DNA of 64,000 bases from Nematostella vectensis (Eukaryota > Cnidaria > Anthozoa > Actiniaria > Edwardsiidae), in assembly GCF_932526225.1 (NCBI RefSeq), contig NC_064047.1, positions 9,103,994 to 9,167,993 on the forward strand, written 5' to 3'. Each line of letters begins with the position of its first letter. The stretch's first letter is position 1. Positions 26,101 to 48,858 of this stretch are shown piece after piece. The notes beneath the pieces were generated by a model. That model saw only the letters and a list, made by a program, of their open reading frames with translations, did not search any database and had not been told where the DNA came from. The position numbers and the translations under genes are program-made.

Positions 26101-28721
26101 TCCTAAAAGTCTGGAAATATAATTTTTTTTCTGGGGAGGCTCCCAGACACCCTACAAAATAGTTAAACGACTGTGATGCGCTTTCTGTTTGAAGTTTCAT
26201 GACTTTCATTTGGCTGGAGTTGAAAACCATAATCCCCTAAAGTGCGGCTTCTACTTTTTTTTATATTTTACAGTTTGGTTTTATTTACTTCCATCACTAA
26301 ATTTATTACGAATGTCAATTCATGTCAACATCCCCCCTTTACTAACTTTTCAGGAGCTAATGGTTCTGTGTTCTATTTATGTTTTTAATAATTAGCATTT
26401 CATATATTTGAAAATGGCAAATTTTTCACGGGCAGCCTGCGCTCAGACCCCCTCATACAATATTATTATTTACACCTCTGAAAATGGGCTCAAAATCAAC
26501 ACTTTTGCATTGGCTTTATGGGCATGTCATATCAAGAAAATTGAGCCCAAAATTGTCGTTTTTGCCAAACGCGGTCACTTCCATATAAGGAAACTAATAT
26601 ATTCATTATTTGGCAAATCTGCACGATTATTGTGATTTTTCAAGGTGAGCGTACCCCAGGGGCTTCGTAAACTTTATAACTGGTAACCAGAAGAGAAAAA
26701 CAGTTACTGTGACCATCTTTAGTAAGTTGAGAAGGTCTCTGAAAAGAAACTAAGTTTCCTCGGAACCAGACCCCCAAAACGACAACGTTTTACTCCTACC
26801 TAACTCAGTCAGTTCTCCCCCACCCCCACCCCCCCCAAAAAAAACACACATACACACAATAATTTGGCGTGTATGGGAGGGGGGCGGTGTCGGTCTCCCT
26901 CCCCCCCAATAAATAACGACCTTTCCCCCTGGTAACCTTGTTACCATCATTTATCAGCTTATTATATATGTCATTTTCGTATTCGGGCAGGTGGCTGTTT
27001 ACTGGTGAGCTGACATGGATAGTGGTTATATTAATTAAGGCCCTAAAAATAAGGTCGTTAAGCAACGACGGCAACGTGGACAACGACGACAGAAACAATT
27101 GAACTGGATGCAGAATTCAATAGCACGTGAAAACAATGGCCGCGCCGCGCACCGGGGGGAGGGGGCCTCCAAATTTTCCGCCATTTTGCTGTGTTTTTTT
27201 GTTTTTAAAGAGGGAAAAAAATTCTAAATAATATTCTATGGCGTAAATTTTAGCTGAATTTCCGTTGGATTTGATAAGTGTTCAAGGCTGCGCTATTGTT
27301 CTACTACTCCTTTGAAAATCCAAATTCTAATGACAATAACCGTACTGTGAATATAAACACGAGACTTTGTTACATTAGTAATGTTTGTATTTTACCAAAA
27401 TACAGGATATGAGCTCTCTTTTCAATTTGCTCTAATTCCGTGAGGGTGAGGAAGATACCAGTCCTCCCCCCCTTCCACTCCCGCCACTCTTTTTTCAGCG
27501 TCCCCCCCCCCCCCCCCCCCGTCAAAATATGGTCTGCGGCCCCTGGAAAATGCCACCATGCCACCAAACCACGACGTTAAAAACATTCAAGGTAAATTCA
27601 GGACGCGGACGTTTGCAGTATCCTCTACGTACTACGTGCTACTGTAGAAATAATGTCCAAAGTTTGCTTTTGCTACTGTAGAAATAATGTCCAAAGTTTG
27701 CGTTTGCTACTGTAGAAATAATGTCCAAAGTTTGCGTTTGCTACTGTAGAAATAATGTCCAAAGTCTGCGTTTGCTACTGTAGAAATAGTGTCCAAAGTT
27801 TGCGTTTGCTACTGTAGAAATAATGTCCAAATTTTGCGTTTGCTACTGTAGAAATAATGTCCAAAGTTTGCGTTTGCTACTGTAGAAATAATGTCCAAAG
27901 TTTGCGTTTGCCACTGTTATAGAAATAATGTCCAAAGTTTGCGTTTGCCACTGTAGAAATAATGTCCAAAGTTTGCTTTTGCTACTGTAGAAATAATGTC
28001 CAAAGTTTGCGTTTGCTACTGTAGAAATAATGTCCAAAGTTTGCGTTTGCTACTGTAGAAATAATGTTCAAAGTTTGAAGGTTTGACCCACCTAAGTGCC
28101 GGCGCACTTTTTAGTGTTGACCTCAGTGTAACCGCATCATCTGTCTTCCAGCGATTTTCCTTTACTTCATCCTTACGCTGTATAAAAGGCGACTCATAGT
28201 TACCGATGGCTATGTCAGCTTGCTGAAGATAAGTGGCAACCTTTGTCAGTGTCTCTTTATAATCATAGAAGCCCTTTTCGGCGAAGTATCGTATCGCACC
28301 ACCAAAGCTCACGTCACCAGTAAAGACTAATGATGCCTGTTCGCTGCAAATATAGAACATTATACTCGTTTTACAGTCACGATTTATGATAAAATGTATT
28401 ATTGCCACTGAAAACATCTTTGTGAGGCATGATTGTTTAGAAAGGTTGAGAATTATTTAACTGTAAGCACTAACCCAGGAATAAATACGGCTATATGCAA
28501 AAAGGGCATTCATCTCTAGGTAAGCGCTAACCTGATCTCTAGGAACCTGACCCAGTAAAGTAATTACTCATCAAAATAGCATTCCTGATGATCCATTCGG
28601 TATAAACAAGTCAACAGATTTCCAAAAACGCAACAAGTTATTTAAAATACCTTCTATGCGTCTTTATTCTCCCAAAACTCATCACCAGGCTTGCTAATGC
28701 TATCAATACTTTTAATTTCAT
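20156..28721 (-). CDS. PgsAA/CapA-like poly-gamma-glutamate synthesis protein
   Basis: Seven exons, all GT-AG with consistent phase: 28721-28651, 28343-28092, 25796-25652, 24431-24279, 22974-22741, 21769-21627 and 20309-20156. They give 383 residues, about the length of bacterial family members. The N-terminus (MKLKVLIALASLVMSFG) looks like a signal peptide or anchor. Family motifs in order: GDVSFGG (33-39), IGNYESPF (70-77), SIANNHLND (116-124), FLHWGLEY (217-224), GSHSHRIEK (249-257) and YGLGNFVF (268-275). These correspond to the metal-site blocks of the PGA_cap/metallophosphoesterase fold, with D34, E74, H121, H219, H251 and H253 as likely ligands (inferred). In bacteria this protein is part of the poly-gamma-glutamate synthetase. 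Cnidarians carry the polymer in nematocysts, and transfer of the gene from bacteria has been proposed. Introns prove that this copy is nuclear. Two introns hold minisatellites. Confidence 0.93.
20380..21520. repeat. Minisatellite with higher-order duplication
   Basis: About 1.1 kb of 30-32-bp units built on CTCGGATAACTAACTCCCCG and ATACCTCGAACTCCCCGCCA. A block of about 334 bp (20613-20810 compared with 20947-21144) is duplicated essentially unchanged, so there is a higher-order period. The array lies in the last intron of the PgsAA/CapA-like gene. Frames read through it on the minus strand are not genes. Confidence 0.92.
21837..22056. mobile_element. MITE family A, copy 1
   Basis: Arms TATAATAGGGGACTTGCGC and, reversed, TATAATAAGAGACTTGCGC, each followed by an ATCACGTGAC-type E-box. 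Further copies lie at 43302-43565 (inverted) and 44714-45002. Located in an intron of the PgsAA/CapA-like gene. Confidence 0.8.
23050..23778. repeat. TGA-rich microsatellite and 139-bp tandem duplication
   Basis: GATGATG-type low-complexity sequence to about 23490. Then come two copies of a 139-bp block starting GACCTTGGTAGTGATGCTAT, near 23499 and 23638, that differ at a few positions. Intronic in the PgsAA/CapA-like gene. Confidence 0.85.
24071..24250. mobile_element. Full-length palindromic element
   Basis: AATAGGCCATTCCAGCTATA at the left and TATAGCTGGAATGACCTATT at the right. The complementarity runs nearly to the centre through AACCTACCTCAAC and GCGCGCGC segments, so the RNA or single strand would fold as one long hairpin. 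No coding capacity. Confidence 0.75.
27627..28075. repeat. 34-bp minisatellite in intron 2 of the PgsAA/CapA-like gene
   Basis: About 13 units of 34 bp (CTACTGTAGAAATAATGTCC then AAAGTTTGCGTTTG). The array ends 16 bases inside the intron from the exon 2 donor (28091/28090). Read on the transcribed strand every unit contains ATTATTTCTACAG, which resembles a splice acceptor. Confidence 0.95.
28464..28555. mobile_element. MITE family B, degenerate copy
   Basis: Shares CTAACCCAGGAATAAATACG, GCAAAAAGGGCATT and CTCTAGGAACCTG with the better copy at 44525-44638. The left terminus is missing. Confidence 0.45.
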
Positions 28722-29003
28722 CGTCGTCAAAAACAGTCCACGGATATATATATATATATATATATAAATATATATAATAAAGCTTTGAAAGAAAGCTTCA
28801 CAGAGAGGCTGATTGAAATAGTGAAAACAAGTTTCCTGCGTTCAGCCAAGTTTGAGTAAGCTCATGACATGGTTGTGACGGGACGTACCTCCCCCGTTTT
28901 AAAAGGCGGAAAACCTGCCTTTACCTGTCAGAAAACCGTCGTTTTTTGACATAAGCGTTTAGCGTGAAAACATTTAGCTTCACTTTTAACACTTAGACCA
29001 CAA

Positions 29004-29142
29004 GAGACCGAGAGGTCTAATTTTTAAAATCCACCAATTAGATGGTCAATCTAAACAGTTTCACAGTTTTATTTCGCCATATTTTTTAGAGTTACAACTC
29101 ATAGAGGTCGAATTTTTAGAATCCACCAATTAGATGGTCAAA
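29004..29142. repeat. 92-bp tandem duplication
   Basis: ATCCACCAATTAGATGGTCA occurs near 29028 and again near 29120 in similar flanking sequence. Part of the unit (CTAAACAGTTTCACA) appears again after the inverted-repeat element, near 30074, consistent with the element having inserted into this repeat. Confidence 0.7.
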
Positions 29143-29145
29143 CCA

Positions 29146-30065
29146 CAGGTAGCACAGGCAATGGTTTTTAATCTCGTCCGTAGCTTGGAATAGGCTGTTC
29201 TTCTTAGAGGTAAAATGAGTGCATTGAAGTAGCAATTTTTTCTGTGAAATATTGCCAATAAAGTTGCCTTAAAACTTAGAACATGTCTTGTTGTTGTCAA
29301 ATGTATGTCTAATAACGATTTGGGGATGTTTTTTTTCGCGAAATATACAGCTTCTCTCCTCCTACTAAGGAAAGAGACAAGGTTGGAGGCGCCAATTTCG
29401 GTAGCACTTAATTAAATACCGTCGAAATTCGAGAGGAAAAAACAACAAACAAAATATTTTTATTTCGCAGACTTATGCCAGGGTAAACTTACATTCGATA
29501 TGTGGCAAAACATTCGAGCTAAACTATTTTCCCTGGCCGCTAGCCGTATTTTAAAACGAGAAAGTAGCCACAAGCATCCTTGGCCGATGCTGTTGGACGA
29601 TTAGTTACGCTTGACTGCGCTGAGAAGGAGCACAGGTAGCCCAGGCAATGGTTGCTTGTTCGTAGCTCGGAATTCGGCTCTTCTAAGAGGGGACGAGTAA
29701 AGCGTTTTTTGTGAAATTTTGTCAATAAAATTGCCTAAAACTTATAACATGCCTTAATTTTATTGACAACATTTCACAAAAAAAACGCTTACTCTTCCCC
29801 TCTCAGAAACCACGACGGTATTTGAGTGCTACCGAAAATGGCGCCTCCAACCTTGTTTCTTTCCTTAGTAGGGGGAGAGAAGTCATAAATTTCGTTGAGA
29901 AACGCCCCCAAAATCGTGTATAACACGCGAATTTGACAACAACAAGGCATGTTCTAAGTTTTAAGGCAATTTTATTGACAACATTTCACAAAAAAAAACG
30001 CTTTACTCGTACCCTCTCAGAACAGCCGAATTCCGAGTTACGAACAAGCATGCCTGGGCTACCTG
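29146..30065. mobile_element. Foldback-type element, family C, with 11-bp target duplication
   Basis: Begins CAGGTAGC(A/C)CAGGCA and ends GCCTGGGCTACCTG. Long arms run inward through sequence shared in opposite orientation (AAGGTTGGAGGCGCCA on one side, TGGCGCCTCCAACCTT on the other). TGGTCAAACCA at 29135-29145 and TGGTCAAACTA at 30066-30076 match at 10 of 11 positions and are the likely target duplication. A second partial arm (29630-29760) is nested inside. No transposase. Duplications of 9-11 bp are typical of Mutator-like and Foldback elements. Confidence 0.75.
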
Positions 30066-31008
30066 TGGTCAAACTAAACAGTTTCACATACAATTTTACA
30101 GTTTTATTTTGCCAATACCTTTTTTATAGGGTTACAATTCAAAAATTTGATTAGGCAGGAAGTCCTGGGAAGCCATAGGCTTATAAAATAGAACTTCCTT
30201 CTTAAATAATATAAATACATATTACTAAACTAGATTACATGACTATCAGGCAAAATAACATATAGGACTTTCCAAGAGAGCATTTTCTCTTGGAATTGCA
30301 TCTTTTTAGAGTTAACCGATCAAAAACCTTTGATACCCCTCCCCCCCCTCGCATTTTAGTACGCGCGCGCTCGTGTTTAGGCAGATTGACAAATTGGAAC
30401 TATTTTGTAAATATGCACTCGATTTTACGGCCTGTTTACATAAAGCGAGTTGTCTTTTTTGGGTCGCTCGCGGCCCGAGCTGTCTCGGTCTTGAAGGTAG
30501 CAATAACCCTATAGACAAAGCGATTCAACGGATTCAACCCTCTAAATCCTTCCCATGATCCACTATTGTGTTGTATCGGTCCATCATAGGTAGGGGCAAG
30601 TTTGCAAGTGCGCATGCGCTTCGACCCATTTTGTATTAACTCGATCAACAAGGGGAGGCTACAAAGCGCCGATCACCAAGTCAACAACTCGAGCTCAATT
30701 TTTAGGGGGGGGGGGGGGGGGTGAATCGGTTCGCGGATCGGCGGATTCGGCCCCGAAATGCTCACGGATTACGGATTTTGATGATTATATTACAGCGGAT
30801 TGGCCGGATTTTGGAAATACGGCGGATCACGTTTCTGTTGACAAATTGGGCGCGGATCTCGGATTTTTTACTGCTTTGACAGTCGAGTTTCGGATTTTAA
30901 ATGAATTTCAATCGATGCTATTGTTTATCTGTCAAACCATGCATGACTGCATTTACTGCGACCATTCTTTCTTACTCACCACCCCCCCACCCCCCTCCCC
31001 CCCCCCCC

Positions 31009-31039
<31 letters not shown>

Positions 31040-31173
31040 ACACACTCCGCCGCCTCCGTTTCCCTTGTCAGGCGGTACAGCGGCTACATGTAGGCGAGAG
31101 ATCCGGGGATGATCCACACAGATTAGCTCAGCCAATCATAATGCATGATTTGTTATAATTGGTGGATAAATAC

Positions 31174-31235
31174 TACCCTGGTTCCAGAGCCTCGTGCGTC
31201 TCTTTAGTGACGCTCGAGGCTCAGGGACCAGGGAA
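31174..31235. mobile_element. 62-bp palindromic insertion with 9-bp target duplication
   Basis: CCCTGGTTCCAGAGCCTCG at the left is mirrored by CGAGGCTCAGGGACCAGGG at the right. GATAAATAC flanks both sides (31165-31173 and 31236-31244). It lies about 430 bp upstream of the GART start codon. Confidence 0.7.
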
Positions 31236-31673
31236 GATAAATACAGGCCCTGAGCCTAAAATACTCACCACAGGAATCCCGAAACCCTAATAAACCTTAT
31301 TCTCAGTACACAGAGGACTATTTTGCCGCCATAATAACCACAGGAATCCTTACATCACCGTCAAGCTGTCAATATATTTTCTTCGGGGAGGGGCTAGGGT
31401 TGCTTTGTAATTACAAAGAATCTTCATTGTAACTTTCTAATACAGAAGTAAAATTAATGAATTACGTCTTGATAAGACTACTCACTCTATCTAAAAATAA
31501 GAACAACAACATGAATATGTTTTAGTTCTCGCAAACTCTACTAGTATTTTTCCTTCCACTACCCTCCCACCTAGGGTAAGACTACGGCTAGCACGTGTAT
31601 GTACCTTCACGAAGTGTGACTTTCAAACCGACTGCTTTCCCGCACGGAGGACTTTGTGATACTTTCCTCATAA

Positions 31674-44157
<12,484 letters not shown>

Positions 44158-44524
44158 TATGGAGACGCAACAGGCATCCCATTGACTTGTCATGGTTGCA
44201 TAGCAGAGCCCCCTGTGGCCGACCCTCGCTACACGCCTGTGATAAATAGCTGGCGCAAATGGTAGATCTCCATGAATAGTTACTGTAAGCATCTGTTTCC
44301 ATGAACAAATCTTTATAGTGTCTTTGTCAGCCGCTATTTTGTCGTCATAGCAAATTACCATGTGTGATAAATTATCGATTTCCATCGGCTTAGTTTGGAA
44401 GGCTGTGTAATTTAGTGATAATATACTGGGTGTCTATTCTCAATGTTGCATTAGGCTTGGTAAGCGTTTTATGTCTATATAAACTGACATACTAGTATGA
44501 TTTGTCTAAAACAAGTATTCTCCT

Positions 44525-44638
44525 GGGTCCAGTTCCTAGAAAGCGGGTTAGCGCTAACCCAGGGATAAATCGGCTATCTTTGCAAAAAGGGCATTTATCC
44601 CTGGGTTAGCGTTAATCTGCTTTCTAGTAACGCGGCCC
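44525..44638. mobile_element. MITE family B
   Basis: GGGTCCAGTTCCTAGAAAGC at the left is mirrored by GCTTTCTAGTAACGCGGCCC at the right. Inner arms GTTAGCGCTAACCCAGGGAT and ATCCCTGGGTTAGCGTTAA make the whole 114 bp foldable. Confidence 0.65.
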
Positions 44639-44713
44639 TGAAGTTAATGATCACAATGGTGCGGTTTACTAGGGCTTACCAAGCGTCAAGACGTCTGACG
44701 AATAGCTTGACAT

Positions 44714-45002
44714 CAATAGGGAACTTGCGCTAAAAGATCATGTAACTTTTCTGGGTGGCAAATTCAAAACAAATTAATCAAACAAAAAATCAGAAGTAAC
44801 TGCGCCTGTCACACTAGAAAGCGACCAAAAAATAAAATCTTTAGATGAAACTAAACTCTAAAAAAAAAAAAAAAAAAAAATTCTGGCCTTTTTCGTAAGC
44901 GCTGAATAAGTTGCTTTTTGTTTCTGTTATTATAAAAGCCTGAGCGCGCTCTATTTTGCCACCCAAACAGTCACGTGACCCCTTAGCGCAAGTCCCCAAT
45001 TG
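44714..45002. mobile_element. MITE family A, copy 3
   Basis: Arms CAATAGGGAACTTGCGCTAA and, reversed, CAATTGGGGACTTGCGCTAA. It shares the interior GAAGTAACTGCGCCTGTCAC, the poly(A) stretch and the TTTTGCCACCCAAACAGTCA segment with copy 1, in the same orientation. Confidence 0.8.
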
Positions 45003-45243
45003 TACAAAGACAAATGATTTCTACTGCTGTAGGGGTCTTCTTTGCTTTTGTAATAATCCAATAAAACCCCGATAACCCCAACTTTATACAATACAACCCC
45101 GCTATTGCGAACTTAACTCAGATCGAGTTATAGGTTCGATTGAAATGCTCATAGCCTCATTCATCATGAACAAAGTATCGATATCCATATAAATGCGTGG
45201 TGGCCCTCCCGTTGAAGTAATTTACTTAATGAAATTCCTATTA

Positions 45244-45539
45244 CTGTCGAATCCGTTGTATCGCGACGCCTCATTTCAAAACATCGATTTGTTTTTGTCT
45301 TGTGGGATTTTATGTTCCGCCAGTCAAATTATTCCAAGCCAATCAGATTTATGCCATCTCTCGACTAATGCAGTTGCCTGGCTTTCTGTCGCGACACTGT
45401 CTGGTTTTCGTCCAGAGGGAAGCCAGGGAAGTGCACAAAGCGAGATTCCGATTGGCTCAGAATGGTTTTACTGACGGAACAGAAAACCAAAACAATTCGT
45501 GCTTTGAAAACGCGGGTCGCGATATAACGGATTCGACAG
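45244..45539. mobile_element. Inverted-repeat element
   Basis: CTGTCGAATCCGTTGTATCG at the left and CGATATAACGGATTCGACAG at the right, about 300 bp overall. CTATT precedes the left tip by one base and follows the right tip, a weak candidate duplication. No coding capacity. Confidence 0.6.
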
Positions 45540-47708
45540 CTATTTTTGACAAATAAAGAAAATGAATTTTAAGCAGAGTGGTTTTCAAAATCTAAAAATT
45601 TAATTGTTAAAGTGTAATAGTCAAGTCAAAACAAAAAGGAACAAAGACATTACAGTGCATCAGTATTAAATAGTATTTCGTGGATTTTTGAAAACCAGTC
45701 TAGTCAAAGAAACGAACAATGTATTTAGTTTGCGGGGAGATCCGAATTGGAGTTATTAGGGTTCTACTGTATTTAGCGAGGAGATCTAGTTATGAGTTCA
45801 TATTGCATTAAAAGTTCATGTTGTATTATTAAAGCGTAAAACGATCATAGTTATTAAATATAAAGATATTAAAAGGTATTATTGTTACCCATAACTCTAG
45901 CAGGCTTCGAAATGTTGGTATGGCACATGACTTTACCTAGACCCTTTCCGCGAAATGTTTCCTGCTCTTACCGCCTTCATGACTATGATCATCTGCACGC
46001 CATCACGACGTGGTGCCGTTGATAAAATGCTTTGGCGCAATGCATCAGGGTTACGTTCTCGTAAAGAAATCCGTGCGTGCGCAATGTGCGTGAGGCGGCA
46101 TCTTTTTGCAGGGGTGGGCACAGGCGCGTACGACTCCTTCCCTGGCCACCACCAGTGGACATTGCGTAAAAAAAGATGTTCAACGATCTGTAACGCTCCC
46201 TGAAACTCTCTATTGTTTTGGTAGGCCCAGTATGGAAAGGCGGAAACTCCGCCGAGAACAAGTAGCTTAAATCTGCTGTACTACGCTCGCTTGAGGAAGG
46301 TGATAAGCGCAGTTACCCCAGTGTTGCTATACCCGCCATCAGCAGTGGTATCTTCGGTTTTCCAAAAGAGCGCTGTGCAGCTATCCTTTTCTCTGTGGCG
46401 ATAACTTCTCTACGTTCTACGAATCCTTGTTCTCTCGAACTAGTTCGTTCACGAACTTTGATAAGCCGTATTTGATACACCAAAGAGCTGAAGGATTTAA
46501 ATTGACAGTCAATGATAGTATTGCAGCCTCAAAGCCGTAGCAGGCCACGTCAGTTTGGGGGGGGGGGGGGGGGGACACAATACAGAAACATTAAGAAAAT
46601 ATTGGGGTCACAGCCACGCCAATATTGGTCATTTCCTTTTAATTTTTGAAAAGATTGGGGGGCACAAGCCCCAGTGCCCCATGCCCTGCTACGGCCCTGC
46701 CACATGAAGAAATATTGACTCACCCTTGTTATAATTGTGTTTTTTTACATTTAGACTGAAAATGCCAGTATGGAAGAAATTACGGCACAAAGACAAGCCA
46801 AGATTACATCGTTTTTTGTTGATGGCTTCGTTTGGACAATATTGAAAAAAGTAGTGTGTTGTTTCCTCTTGTGTCTTTATTAGTTATAAGGTATATAAGT
46901 TATTATAAGTAAGCTGTTATAAAATTGTTATGCAAACCACACCTTGGACACTTTTGGTAGCCTATAGGGATGTTCTTGATGTTAATTAAAGCTTATCTTA
47001 TATGAATCTACAGTATTATTCTCCCCTTGAAGTATATTGTAAAAAAAAACTGCTTAAGATTGCCAAGAAAATGATGTCATAACTAGCTACACATTCTGTG
47101 ACTGCTATTTGCATGATTCATCATTATTGATGAATTGGCCCCTTAACAGGCCTGTACCTGCCCTGAAAAGTACAAGACTCAAAACTAATAAATGCAATAT
47201 GAACACAATTAGATAAAGATACTCAGGCATCACGAAAAGGGATAAAGTGTGAAAGATATGCATCTAACCACAGTGAAAGGAACTGTTGTTCAGCCAAATA
47301 ATAGCTTTACAAGAGAAAAAACAGCAGAAATGACCTTTTCAACAAAGTACTTAAAGTGCAACACTAAGAAAACAGATCAGCAAACACAACTCAAGTCACA
47401 AATAGATAAGATTTATTAATTCTGATGGCCTAAAACCAATGTCAGCTCTTTAAAGGGTGTTCTGGAACAGATTGCTATAAACATATTATGGGAGCTTAGC
47501 TTGCCACAGCAATCAATTGTTCCCCAATAGGCTTAATGATGCTATAGGGAACTCTCCCAATATATGGACAGCTGTATTATTTTTAAAGAAACATGCAATC
47601 AATGATTGGATTAACACAAAAAGGACATAGGGGATCCAAGGCATGGCTCTAAGGATTCATATGGGAAAATCACACAAAATAGCGTATCTTTATGGGGTTT
47701 TAACAAAA

Positions 47709-48136
47709 AGTGAGTTTATCTTGTGAAACAGTAACAAAATATGTATCTTGTAACCATGGAAAACCAAGGTCACGTGACTAAAAGGTGGCTATCTTGGATT
47801 TTTTTTATAGTAATTGCTTCTGCCTCCAACCTTAACCAAATGCTACGAAAATTGAATTAATTTGTAGGTATTAGCCGCTTGTACATAGCTACAGCTCGGG
47901 ATAAGTTTAAAAAAAAAAATAAAAAAAATGCAATTTTGTGCTTTTTTCTTTTTCAACCCAAAAAGAATTTTTTTAAAGTTTTTTCTAAACATATCCCAAT
48001 TTTCAAGCTGCAGTCGTATGCAGGCAGCTGATACCTAAAAATAATACAATTTTCGTAGACCTTTTAGTCACGTGACCTTAGTTTCCATAATTATAAAATA
48101 CATTGTCCTTTTCAGTTTCACAAGAAAAGCCCACTT
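47709..48136. mobile_element. Inverted-repeat element with E-box arms
   Basis: Arms of roughly 80 bp. The left has CTTGTGAAAC, ATGGAAAACCAAGG and TCACGTGACTAAAAGGT; the right carries the complements in reverse order. Its termini differ from MITE family A although both contain CACGTG. Confidence 0.65.
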
Positions 48137-48230
48137 GACAAGTTTCATGCATTTATGCCTAAACCTCTTGAAGATATGCCATTTTATGTGATTTTGCTGT
48201 ATATTCTTGAGAGCCTGGGGAGGAATGAGA

Positions 48231-48652
48231 ACTTTAGAAGCACACTAGCATACACACATTGGCACCAGTCGGGCCAAGACGGGACGCTAGCACAGTCTAT
48301 TACCCGTGCAGTTCGGCAACCATGGACAGCTGTTTCGTCCTTATTAGGACTCGTCAGCATGGCATAGCCGGTTTGCCTCAGTTAAACTTCATCGGCAAAA
48401 AAAAACCTGCAGGGCGACTTCGACTCGAACGAAGTGCTTTAAACCACAGCTCAGATCCATGTGGGATCTAGAGCTGCGACCGGGCTAGCGTGATGCCAAT
48501 TGTGCGGATCACGCATGCGACCTTTGTTAGTCTAAAACTCCGTCGGATAGCCAAACTATCCTTGCGAGTATGTATACATAAATGTGAACTTTAGAAGCAC
48601 ACTAGCATACATACATTGGCACCAGTCGGGCCAAGACGGGACGCTAGCACAG
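48231..48652 (-). mobile_element. Retrozyme-like / Penelope-type terminal repeat insertion with hammerhead ribozyme
   Basis: AGGAATGAGA flanks the insert at 48221-48230 and 48653-48662 (target duplication of 10-11 bp). The insert is one 357-bp unit (48231-48587) plus the first 65 bp of a second (48588-48652 repeats 48231-48295), as expected from insertion of a copy of a tandem or circular RNA. A complete hammerhead lies on the minus strand at 48314-48370. No protein is encoded. Metazoan retrozymes and Penelope-like elements share this design, and I cannot decide between them without other genomic copies. Confidence 0.8.
48314..48370 (-). ncRNA. Hammerhead ribozyme (type I, minimal stem III)
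   Basis: Minus strand, 5' to 3'. The stem I outer strand is CGGC (48370-48367), then an internal loop TATG and inner strand CCATG. The core CTGACGA is at 48357-48351. Stem II is GTCC (48350-48347) with GGAC (48340-48337) around a 6-nt loop. GAAA is at 48336-48333. Next comes the self-complementary CAGCTG, then the cleavage triplet GTC (48327-48325). CATGG and GCCG follow and pair back to close stem I. Stem III has no loop of its own and can form properly only between two molecules. This is known for hammerheads of Penelope-like elements and retrozymes, which act as dimers. Confidence 0.88.
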
Positions 48653-48852
48653 AGGAATGAGAGGTGGGTAGAGGTTTATAAAATTGTATGGCTATGATTC
48701 CCCAATATTTTCTTAATGTTTCTGTGTTGTGCCCCCCCCCCCCAATCTTACGTGGAGGGGGGGGGTTGCATCTGTTTTTTTATAAATTCTGCTAAAAATA
48801 ACCAGTGGTCAATGGGTTTATCAAATTCTATGAGCGAATGCAAATATTTTTC

Positions 48853-48858
48853 TTTATT
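48853..48858 (-). promoter_or_regulatory. Candidate polyadenylation signal of the NOX gene
   Basis: AATAAA on the minus strand, the first clear one beyond the 55-bp array. If used, the mRNA 3' UTR would contain the whole array. Confidence 0.25.

Larger units (their letters stand above)
28722..31673. other. Head-to-head intergenic region between PgsAA/CapA-like gene and GART
   Basis: Both promoters must lie here or just inside. Contents are a TA run (28743-28776), a tandem duplication, a large inverted-repeat element (29146-30065), G and C runs near 30710 and 30985-31025, degenerate CGGATT-rich sequence at 30720-30860, and a 62-bp palindrome with target duplication (31174-31235). No TATA box could be assigned. 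Confidence 0.5.

Noticed and set aside
30985-31045. Proline-rich peptides in three frames
   Set aside because: Caused by a long C run and (CA)n; homopolymer runs here and near 2970, 3040, 16360, 19750, 46560 and 56235 are also likely sites of sequencing error.
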